Origin: Apus apus
Taxonomy: Eukaryota; Chordata; Aves; Apodiformes; Apodidae
Reading direction: 5' to 3'
Length of the DNA: 64,000 nucleotides
NCBI RefSeq assembly: GCF_020740795.1
Contig: NC_067305.1
Coordinates: forward strand, 2,666,001 to 2,730,000
Under the pieces are notes generated by a model. That model was not told where the DNA came from. It did not search any database and saw nothing but the letters and a program-made list of their open reading frames with translations. The translations under genes were made by a program, and so were the position numbers. This document shows, piece after piece, positions 33,138 to 45,100 of the stretch (the first letter of the stretch is position 1; every line of letters begins with the position of its first letter).

Positions 33138-36100
33138 CTGGGGAAAAAAAAACACAGCACAAGGTTCCAGCGGTGACGGTGCCACCTGCAGACACAAACT
33201 GGAACTGATGCCGACTTCTCGGGTTTCTCTTTAGGGTGAATAAACTTTCCTTCCCCTGTGACTGGAACCAGCACAACCCCCTGCGAGGGACAAGGCAGCA
33301 CCAAGGGTAAGTCCTACTTGGATTGGTCCTGCTAAGCTGAACTGGTCCCTGCCCGTGCAGGGGGGGTTGGATCTGGATGATCTTTAAGGTCTCTTCCAAC
33401 CCAAACCACTCTGAGATTGTATGATCTGATACAGTGTTCACTGATTACCAGTACAATTGGTTTACACTGGGAGAGGGAGACTGAGGTGAGACATGAGGAG
33501 GGAATTGTGGAGTGTGAGGGTGGGGAGAGCCTGGCCCAGGTTGCCCAGGGAAGCTGTGGCTGCCCCATCCCTGGCAGTGTTGAAGGGCAGGTTGGATGGG
33601 GCTTGGAGCAGCCTGGGCTGGTGGGAGGTGTCCCTGCCCATGCAGGGGGTTGGGAATGGGTAATCTTGAAGGTCCCTTCCAGCCAAACCATTCTGGGATT
33701 CTATGATTCAAAACTACAACATGGAAGAGCCACAGGAAGGAAGGGCCAGGGGTAGCTCTGTGCATTGGGTTCCCGGTTGGGTCTGTTCATCATCCAAGGA
33801 GGGGCTGAGGGGGTGACCTCAGTGTCCCACCCAGCACTCACCAAGCTCCCCACCGATGAGAGAAAAGTCCTTTTCCAGAATAATCCATTTCTGGACTTTC
33901 TGTGCATTGGAAACAGCTCCCTCGTTGACTGCAGAAATCCCCTTCTGGATGGCGGCGTAAACAGCCCTGTCTTTGGTGCTGATGATCTCGGAGACTCTGG
34001 TTGCCCTGCTGCCCAGTTTCTGGCAGTACTCCACAGCTTCTGGAGTGAGATCATCTTCTGGCTCCCCAGTCTCTACATCTACATTGCACTGCAAGACAGT
34101 TCACAACAGGTAATTAAACCCTTGATTCCCCCTCATGCTAATGAGCCCCACAGCCCAGGGAAGCTGCCCCCTCTCCTTCCCCACCCCACCCCATCCCCTT
34201 CCCCAGCCCAGTTCATCCACCACTCCACTAACCTTCCTGATGGAAACCAATTTGCTTCAAATGAAAACTCACTGAGACAACATGCAGATGAATCCCCTCA
34301 GATCTCCACATACTCAAGGAGCATCTGGGGTACAGAGCTCGTCTGCCAAGCTCCTCCTGTGCTGGCCCAAGTTGATCCCTTTTTTTCTGGACCTTTTTCT
34401 CTGAGCCACAGTTGATTTCCCTGCATCCCACAGCTGTGGAAAAGTCTGGTGGAAGCCAGCACACATGGCACCCAACCAAGACAAGGACAAGGGGGGATGG
34501 ATGAAAACTGGCAGAGGGAGATTGAGGTGAGACAGGAGGAGGGAATTCTGGAGTGTGAGGGTGGTGAGAGCCTGGCCCAGGTTGCCCAGGGAAGCTGTGG
34601 CTGCCCCATCCCTGGCAGTGTTGAAGGGCAGGTTGGATGGGGCTTGGAGCAGCCTGGGCTGGTGGGAGGTGTCCCTGCCCATGCAGGGGGGGGTGTCACT
34701 GGATGATCTTGAAGGTCCCTTCACACCCAAACTGCTCTGTGATCTCTGAAAACAAGCACAGCACCACCACCTCCAGGGCCTGGCTCAGCATCTCCTGCCC
34801 AAGGGCAAGGAGCTTGGAGCTCAGTTTTGCAAACAAGAAATTACCACAATCCTGAGAAACCACCAGCCTGGAAGGGCTCTGGGCAGAGCTCAACCCAGGC
34901 CCCACAGATGCAGAACTGCAGAGATTCAAGCCAGTGCCTTAAAATCACTGGCAGGTCCTTCCTGACCCAGCTGCTCTGGGAGACACTGAGAACAGGTCAG
35001 AGAAGCAGAAGAGTTTCTTTTTTTCAGTCTCATTTTTAGGTTTTCTGTTTCCTTCTGCCCTGTGTGGTGCAGAGGGAACCAGCTGCCCTGCACAGCAGAA
35101 GGACCTGCTGGTCTGATCAAGTGGCAATGCTCATTTTCCAGACAGTTACAACAAGTCATGCTCCTCAGGGCCTCCTGTCTCCAGAAGACAGTGTTCTTAG
35201 AACACAGTGTAACAATTATTTCCTCACTGGAATCAAACACATTCAGTGACTCAGGTGGGTTCCCAACCTCTTTTCCAATTACCTTTAATGTTAGGAGCAT
35301 AGCAAGGAACTTTGCTTTGTCTCCAACCAACATGGCATTGCTGATGATGGGAACAGCATCTTTCACAGCATCCTCGATTGGAACAGGAGGAACATTCTCA
35401 CCTCCTGCAGTGATGATGAGCTCTGGAAAACAGGAAAACCCCAAGGAATGCTTTGAGCTTCTTCCCCTTCCTTCACTACCTGACATGACCTCACAGCACC
35501 TTTCTGTCTACTGGATCAAACTGGGAATTTGTCTCCTAACAGCTGGAGAAGGCAGCAAACCAGTAGGGCTCCAGTCAGGCAAGGAGAGATGAGTCTGGGC
35601 TGTGTCCACAGCCTTGCAAAAGCTGCTCTGATGCTCCAGGGAGGTTTGGGAAGATGAGGTGCAACCTACAAGAGCCTCAGTACCTGCCACAGTCACCTTG
35701 GACTCTGAGGCATGTGAGTTGGCACCCAAGTTGTTCAGCAACTGCAGTTTGCCGAGGCAAAGAAGAGCTGCTGAAGTTCAGCAATGTCCTGCAGAGCAGG
35801 CCCTGCCTTTCTTGCCTGGCTTTTACAGATGTCTCAAAGAGCCACTTTGTGTGACCATTTCTCTCTTCTCAATGACTGAAAGTCTGACATGACACTGGAT
35901 TTGTTTGGGGTTGGTCAGAGTGGGTGTCCCAAGAGCTGCGTGGCCATTTTCGCAGCAGATAAGCTGTTGTTTTCTCTCAGAGGTTCCCTAGCAAAGCCAG
36001 CTGAGACTGGAGGGAGCTGGACAGACCTGCCTATGTAGGACAAGCCCACAAAGCATCAAATTCTGCTTCTGCAAGCAGAGGATTTGTTCCCTGCTCTGCA

Positions 36101-39100
36101 AACACACTGTGGTTTCAGAGGTCACCCTGCTCCTCCCGTGTCACATGCTCAGTGGCAGGAAAAACTGCAGCCACATTCCTGCTGAAAACTCCCAGAAGTC
36201 TTTCTATATTCTTCTGTGCAAGGCAGGACCAGACAACCAGCAGGGGCTGAACACATCATATCACAGTGCTGGGCAACCTCAGGGCAACAAAGGGAGGGGA
36301 TGAGTTACCTTTAATTCTGCCAGTCACGTAGAGGAACCCATCCTTGTCGTGCTTGCCAAGGTCACCCGAGTGCAGCCACCCATCTTCATCAATTGCCTCC
36401 TTGGTTTTCTCCTCCATGTTGAGGTAGCCCATGAAGATGTGCCTTCCTGAGAAGCAGATCTCTCCAACTCCATCTCCATCTGGCTTATGAATCAGGGTCC
36501 GGCAGCCTGAGAACTCCTTGCCACAGCTTGGAGACAACAAACCCAAGCCCAAGTTTTTATGTGGGAATTCAGGAGCTGGTGCAGCAGGGTGGGATGAAGC
36601 AGAACCCTCTGAAGCTGAAGGGTTTGAACAAAGCCAGGCAGCTTTTTGCTGCAGCAAGGAACTTCACTAAAAGCCACCTGCTTGTGCAAGAGGAACTAGA
36701 GCACAAGGTGATCTTGCAGAGAGCTCAGTGCTCACACTCCTGGGCTTTGCCACCCATTGTTCTCAAACACCTGAGCTTGGCAGGAGAAGATCAACCTCCC
36801 CAGCAACCAACTCTGGTGGTGGTGGTTGCTCTGCAGGCTGAACAAGCCATTCCCCAGCACGGCCTGGCTGCATTTTTTTTTCACTTGATATTGAGCTGTA
36901 GGGCTAGAGTTACTAATTCTACCTTCTTCCCATCAATCCCTTCCTCCTCAGGTCCTACAGAACCCAGGCCAAGATAAACATCAATAACCCACCTGCTGCT
37001 CGACCCACAGGAAGGTTATTTACCTGGTCAGCTTGAAGGCGTGAGGTAGAGAGATGGTGTGAGGCCCTGAGCTCTCACTCATGCCATACATCTCGAGGAC
37101 AGGGATGTTCAGACTTAGGAAGAACTCCAGGGTCTCCCTGGAGATGGGAGCAGCCCCCGTGTAGCACTTGGTGCAGCGATCCAGCCCCAGGGCCCTGCGC
37201 ACCTTCTTGTACACCAGGTGCTGGGCCAGGCGGAAGTTCATGGGGAGCTCAGAGCACCTGCAGGAGAAAGTGGTTACAAGATGGGAACCACCAAGGAGAA
37301 CTTCTCCCCCTTCCTTCCTTTCATCTTCCTCCCCCCTCTTCTCAATCCTTGCTGCTCACCCTCTGGTCCAACCAGGACATACGGTTTTTGCTGCCCATGA
37401 GCCTGTTAAACAGGATGTCATTCCTGATCTGCTAGTGAAGTTCTCCTAATATTGTCACCATCCCCTAATTGCAGGTTGTAATTACCCATTCATCCGCTTC
37501 AGGTTGGTCTGCAGCCCAACCCCCTTGGCCCATGCTGCCACTCTCCTTCTGAGTGTTGATGATTTTGCACCTATGGATTTCATTTTCTCTTCCATTTTTT
37601 CCCAGACACGAGGAACTCCCAAAAAAGCAGTCGGCCTCACTTCCCGCAGGGTCTGTGCCAAGCTGCCCTGAGGGGAAAAGAAAGGAGGACAGCTTTCAAC
37701 AGTGCTTCCCTGTGGACTTCAGGTCAACTTCACTAGCCCAGGTGGAGGACTTGGCCTCCTTAGTTTTGGGGAATTGCTCAGTTTCAACTGCAGCGTCATG
37801 GGAACTGTGCTCAGAAAGCAACGGTGTCCTGGGCTGCAGCAGCGTGGCCAGCAGAGCAACAGAGGGGATTGTCCCCCTCTGAGACCCCACCTGGAGCACT
37901 GTGTGTACTTCTGGAGCCCCAAAAATAAGGACATGGAGCTCCTGGAGAGAGTCCAGAGGAGGCCACAGAGATGATCCAAGGGCTGGAGCAGCTCTGCTCT
38001 GGAGCCAGGCTGGGAGAGTTGGGGTGTTGAGCCTGGAGAAGAGAAGGCTCCAGGGAGAGCTTAGAGCAGCTTCCAGCGCCTGAAGGGGCTCCAGGAAAGC
38101 TGGGGAGGGACTTGGGACAAGGGCAGGGAGGGAGAGGAGTGAGAGTGAGTTGGATCTAGATGGTCTTTAAGGTCCCTGCCAACCCAATTCATTCTATGAC
38201 TCTATGAAGAAAAGGAACCCCAGGATCATCCAAAAGCCACAGGGGTTTTAAGAAGACAGTCAAGGTTGATGATTTCAGTGCCAATTGACACAGCACAAGG
38301 AGAATCATTCTCTTCCCAAGCCCAGACTGGATGTGGGGGCATTTTGCAATGTGGACAGAGCAAATAAAGCTGTTGCTCAACCAAGATGTTGGGGCAGAGA
38401 ACTGGTGTCAGGTGAGACACCAAGAAGAAGCTCCTAGTTGTGAAGTGCTTGGTCAGCTCATCCCAGCGAGTCAAAAGGCAAAGGTCCGAGTGACTCTACT
38501 TGTCAGACCAACAGCCCCTCAACAGGAAGACACAGCCCTGTTAGCTGTGCTAACTTGGCCTGAGCTAAGTCAGCCATGATTGTTTGAAAGCACCTACCCC
38601 AGCTACACGGGGGTGACAGGTGGAGGATTTTTCTTCTTTCATGTTCTTACCTTCAGTGCATCTGGTTGAGCAAAGAAGATCTGAACACCGAAGGTCATCG
38701 CCGCCCAAATGTCCGTCATCTGGGCAGCAATGTGGCTGAGGGGCAGGTAGCTGACCACCAGCTCCTGCCTCTCCTGGGCATCTGTCAGCATGATGAAACG
38801 TCCTGCTGTTGCTGCTGTCCACGTCAGCTGGAACAGGAACCCCACAGAGGGTGAACCAACAGGAAGGGACATCTCTCCGCTGGGACACCAGCACCGCCCT
38901 GTGACATCTGCTGATCCAGGGAGAGTTGTCCCAAGGTAAAGATGTCCCAGCACAAGAGATGTCCCAGACCCTTAACCACCAGCACAGAGTGAGCAGATCA
39001 CATAAGTCTACAACATCCTGTGACCTTAGCACGTGGCATGTCCTTCAGCTGACCTCTGCCCACCCCCAGCACCCACCCAAGGTGACAGGAAGGACATTTC

Positions 39101-42100
39101 AACACAGACACTTACGTTGTCGTGACTGAGCATCACTCCCTTTGGCTGCCCCGTTGTCCCTGAGGTGTAGATCAGTGTACAGCACTGGTTGGGCTTCTGG
39201 GACTCAATGATTGCATGGAGCTGAGCATCTGGAATGTCTTTGCCAAGGTCCATGAACTCACTCCACTGTACACAAAGGAGAAGAGCTGGATCACTCTGTA
39301 GGCCTGTCACTCACATGGGAAATTAAACCCTTTGCTACAGTGAGCAGAAGGAAACTGCTTCATAGAACCACAGAATGGTTTGAGTTGGAAGGGACCATAA
39401 AGATTATTTAGATCCACCCCACTCCCTTGCCATGGGCAGGGACACCTCCCACCAGCCCAGGTTGCTCCAAGCCCCATCCAACCTGCCCTTCAACACTGCC
39501 AGGGATGGGGCAGCCACAGCTTCCCTGGGCAACCTGGGCCAGGCTCTCACCACCCTCACACTCCAGAATTCCCTCCTCATGTCTCACCTCAATCTCCCTC
39601 TTCCAGTTTTCATCCCTCCCCCCTTGTCCTCTCCCTCCCTGCCCTTGTCCCAAGTCCCTCCCCAGCTTTCCTGGAGCCCCTTCAGGCACTGTGTTTCCAA
39701 GCTTTTGAGATGGCACTTACAGAGTACAGGTTTGGTCTTGTCTCTTTCAGCTCCTCCCCATACTGGACAATGGCTTTCAGCTGAGGTAGTTTATGCTGAA
39801 TCTGTGTGAAAAAGGAGATTTGTGAGAAAGAGCAAATCCTGCCTGTCCCTTTTAAGACTCAGTAACCCACTGCTTCACACACTAAAGCTACTTGCCACTT
39901 TAAGAAAATCCAAGGGAATCTCATCTGTTATTGAAAGAGAACAGGGAAGCCTCACTAGAGACAGTCATCATTTGGACTGGGATGTGGCCAGACAACCATG
40001 GGGTTGCTCAGTTGTTTGGTTTGGCTTCTCCTATTTTAAGCTCAAGGCTTTGCTAGGCTGTGGAACCACCACTTAACCCCTGGTGAGATTTAGCACTAGT
40101 GACTACCCACCTGGCTTGAGCAGAGAGCACACCAAGTAGGCCCAAACAGTTCACCTCTGGTTGCAGACCCAGCCTTTCCCTCAGGTATTACCCTCCCCAG
40201 CTGGCAGGAGGATTCTGCAGCCCCCAACCATTTAAAAAAAGTTGATTTACTTCTAAGATTTTTTGCAGCTGTTTATTATTTTCCACAACCACCACGTTGG
40301 CTTTGCAGTTCTCTGCTACATAATGACAGGCCTCAGGAGAGTTTGTAGTGTAGACACCAACAGCAAATCCACTGCAAAAGAAAAGGAGAAAAAAAAACAA
40401 ATACACACCACAAAAGAGTGGGTTTGGTTTTGTGTGGTTTGTTTTGGATTTGATCAACAGTTGCTTCTCACAGAAAGACTGAAATTACTATCTGAATGCT
40501 GAAGCAAAATGGATGTCAAGAGACAAGAGTCACTCTTACCCTGCAAGGATAGCTCCAATGTCAGCAATGAACCACTCTGCAGAGTTAAATCCCAAGATGC
40601 ACACTCCATGGAAACGCTCCAGTCCCAGCTGTAAACAAGAGAGGAGGTTACAGCAACCTTGGTTTTCCTTTGGAGAATGGTTGGAGTCCAATCACAGATC
40701 TTTGCTGTGAGCACGGCAAGGGAATTGTTCATGCTATTATATCATGGAATGGTTTGGGTTGGAAAGGACCTTCAAGATCATCAAGTTCCAATCCCCCTGC
40801 ATGGGCAGGGACACCTCCCACCAGCCCAGGTTGCTCCAAGTCCCATCCAACCTGCCCTTCAACACTGCCAGGGATGGGGCAGCCACAGCTTCCCTGGGCA
40901 ACCTGGGCCAGGCTCTCACCACCCTCACACTCCAGAATTCCCTCCTCATGTCTCACCTCAATCTCCCTCTGCCAGTTTTCATCCATCCCCCTTTGTCCTC
41001 TCCCTCCCTGCCCTTGTCCCAAGTCCCTCCCCAGCTTTCCTGGAGCCCCTTCAGGCACTGGAAGGTGCTCTAAGGTCTCCCTGGAGCCTTCTCTTCTCCA
41101 GGCTGAACACCCCAACTCTCCCAGCCTGTCTCCAGAGCAGAGCTGCTCCAGCCCTTGGATCATCTCTGTGGCCTCCTCTGGACTCTCTCCAGAATCTCCA
41201 CGTTCTTCTTATGTTCGGGGCTCCAGAACTGGACACAAGCTCCAGGTGGGGTCTCACATAAAGACAAATAAAGGGGTAGAACCCCCTCCTGGCCCTGCTG
41301 GCCATGCTGCTGGTGCTGCAGCCCAGGACATGGTTGGTTCAAAACTTAATACAGATGCAGTTTATTTTCAGATCAGTGTCCCACTTATCCATAGGCAGGA
41401 AAAACAAAAAGGATTTGCTTTGGTCTGCACTCAGCAGGACTAGCTCACCCATGCTAATGGTATGATGAAACTGCACTCCAGGTAGGGCTCAGTTCCCACC
41501 TACTGAGACCATCTGGTCACTTAATACAGGTTAGAGATGTCAGGTATCAGTAACAACAAGAGCAACAAGCTCCAGTGACAGTCAGAGACACTTCACTGTG
41601 CAATTCCAGCTGTTGAAGTCCCAGCCTTTAAATTTCCTACAGCCATCCTCTGTTTTTGTCCCAGAGTGGAGTATATGGCTTGGAAGATCTCACCATGAGA
41701 GTGAAAAGAGAGTGGCCTTAACTTCAAGAAACAAGACTTGATAGTGGTCACAGTAAGTACACATAATGTTGGTTTCTCTCTGAGGGTCTGAACTCCCAAC
41801 AGTGCAGGCAAAAGGCTCAGCCAGTTTGGACACAAATCTGATTCGTAAGGATCCCTTCAGATTTTCCTCAGAAAGATTTCATGAGGGACATGGTCCAGGT
41901 TTGCCATATAACTCAAACACCTCACTTTGAATGTTCCCTTATGCACTTTTTTTTCAGTTGAACATGAAGCAACTGGCAAGAAATTCAAACAAAACCACTG
42001 TGGTAACTACCAAGCTGCTCGTGGCATGGTCAGGTATTTCCCTGTCACTTTCAGACTCACCTACACTCAGAGAACTTAAAAGACTTAAGACATAGTTGAC

Positions 42101-45100
42101 TACAGCCATTTCAGCAGCTAAACTGAACATGAACAAGGGGAACTCAACACAATCTTACCTTCAGAAAGCTTTTTGCTGCTTTCCAGCACTCCTCATAGTA
42201 CATCTTGTATGTTAGTTTTAACCACTGGCCACCTTTTTTAGATGCAAGGGCATAATAATCAGCATATTTAGTAGCAACTTCTTGGAACAGTTGGTGAACA
42301 GTCTTTGGTGGGTGGCTGCCTATGCCTTGTTCATCCATCCTCAGCCTGACTTCCCCATCAGGTCGTGTTGTCCACACACTGGAGGCAGGAGGTGAAGAGG
42401 CTGGTTTGAAAGAAAAGTGTTCAGCAGCTTATATTTAGGAAGGGTTTGTTGCCATGACAGAAATACAAATACAAGTACCAAACATATGAAAAGAAATGCT
42501 GTTATACCCACTCCCCTTTTTAACTTTGTCTTCTTGGCAAGTGTGCCACATGACTGCTGGTGTTTTAGACCAGGACTGACAGATGAAGCCTCTAAAGCAC
42601 CTTCAACATGTTGTTAAACATTTCCCATTTCCATCCTGCTCTAACTTGCTTTGCTGCCCTAAAGCTCTTGGACAGGGAAGGTGGCAGCACTGCAAGAATC
42701 ACACACACTCTGCTTTTTTTCCTTCATTCTTATTTCTTTTTAAGGAGGACTGAAGGAATACATTATTACCTGCTGAAGAGTAATGAAGAGAAGCATCAGG
42801 CAATGACACTTTCACTCCTTGAAGCTTTAAAGTCTAAGCTCAGGAGGCTTCCAGACAGACCATTCCATAATCTGGGTTTCTTCTTCCATCGCAATGGTTT
42901 GATAAATTCCACTCTCATTTCAAGAATAATTTGCCACACATCACAGTAACTAAAATTCCTTCCACTCACCTTTGGAACCAAGTGTGCCTGTCTGACATCC
43001 CCCTCTCTTAGCTTCTGCAGATGCCTCAATGCTGGGGACATCATCAGTTCTGCAAGACAAAAGCAATTAGCCCTGGATAAGCTGGAGAATGTCCTGGGCA
43101 TCCTGCTCCACCACTAGATTATATTAATCCTTGGATGTCCAAGTGGTTCCTGATGTGCTACAAGTGCCTTTATTAATGTCACCAGCCTGCATGGCTATGG
43201 CAACAAAATGGGTCCCTCTTGGACAGTGTGTAAGCTTTGCCTGCACTGCTTTTAAACACACATTGTGTCCCAATTTTGTCCCAATATCATTTCTGAGAAG
43301 CTGCAGAAGAATCGATGAACACAGCACCCAGAAACCAGTAATAATTAGATGCCAGAGGTCTGCTCTAGGTGTCTGGAACCAGGAGTCAATAGTGGGAAGG
43401 AGGAGCTGAGAGGCACATGGAGCTGGTGCTCCTCTCCTGCTGCTGCTGGACTGTGAGTCTAGCAGAAGGGAGGCCCCAGCAGCTGCTCTCCCAAGTGCCC
43501 AGCAATGTCCCCACCCTGGGCTGACCCACTGAGATCTCCTGCAGCAGGCCAGGCCAGCTGAGCAGCAGGAAATCCATTCAACAGGAAATTCTGTTCTTAG
43601 GCATTGGTAACAAAGTTAGTGCTCTGAGCTCCCACCAGGTGTTTGGGAAGAAATGGGAGCAGGAACATCCCCCATCCAGCCCAGCCATGCTCCTCCCCAG
43701 GAACTTGTCCTGTGGTGCCAGCTGAAATTTCACAGAATGGTTTGAGTTGGAAGAGACCTCAAAGATCAAAATTTGCCCCTTTTGCTTTCAGCCTTGCAAG
43801 ATCAGGTGAAATGCCACCTGCCCATGTTTGTAGAGCTTCTTCCTCTGTCCCTTTCCAAGGCAGACTTTCCCAGAGCCCTAAGTGATGAGGATAAGGAATA
43901 ATCAAGTCACATGTCTCACTTCAGACCACAAGTTGGAAGCCATGCCCTGTGAGATATGGTACTTGAGTCCCTTTACTCCCTAGAAGGACATCCCTCCCTA
44001 CAACCTACATGGAGATGATGGCTATTCCCCTACCCTAGGCAATACCCCCCCTCAGATCACCAGCACAGCACTAAGGTCCAAGGATTAGTTGGCCCAAGAC
44101 TATGTTCCAGAGACCCAGCACTTCCATCTTGCCTTGCCAAAGAGCACTCCCTCAGCTGTTGGATCCCGGCCATCACAAAGGTGTTTGTTTCTTCATGACA
44201 GTGCTAGATGTTTACTCTTATCAATGTTTGGTGCAAGGTTTGTCTCTAGCACCAGCTCCCAGGTGTTCTAGAAGGGCTGCAGGCCCCCGACATCACAACA
44301 GCCCTGGGCCCTCTGCAGCTCTGGGGCTCTCATAAGACTTTCCCCCTGGGCACTCTGTCCAGTTCTGGAGCCCCCAACATAAGAAGCACATGCAACTACT
44401 GGAGGGAGTCCAGAGGTGCACCTGCCCATGAAGGAGGGTTGGATCTACATGATCTTTAAGGTCCCTTCACACCCAAACTAATCTGGGTTTCTGTGATTCT
44501 ATGATAAGAAGCCCCAAGATCTCTGCCTGCCACCATCAACCACCCCTGCACACAGGCAGCAGCTCCTCTGCTCCCACCCCCACACTCCTCAGCCCCACAT
44601 TTTCTTCCCTTTCTACTAAACCAAAGAGAAGACAAGTCAGCACAAGGCACCGTGTGACCTTCAGCTAAGGGGTAAATGGATTCCCTCTGGTTTCTGTTTT
44701 CTCTGAATTTCTAGGGTGTATGTTTTTCTCCCAGCTATTATTGCTTGGAGCACACGCTCAACTTTACCACATGCTCGACTTCAGCACAGAGAAGATCTGA
44801 CACAGCTCCTCCCATGCACTGCCCCAAAGCAGAACTGCTTCTCCTCACTAGTCTGCAAGCTAGAAACCAGAGGGAAGTAAATAATCTTTTTTTGCTTTAT
44901 TCCCCCCCCAAGGCATGACAAGACACTTCCTACTACGCATTTCCTACTCATTATTGAGAGCATTTATCAGCAGATTAATCCTCAGTTGCAGCAGTTCTGC
45001 ACCATTTCTCCACCAGCTTGTATCATCAAAGCAACACAAATGACCCAGCAACAGGAACAAAAAATTCCCAGCTATTTCCCTTCCAGTGAATCAAGTCATT

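Noticed and set aside
40659..41443. Frames of 200 and 257 codons on the plus strand
   Set aside because: They read through a CR1 3' end on its antisense strand. The same peptide pieces recur at every CR1 copy in the window.
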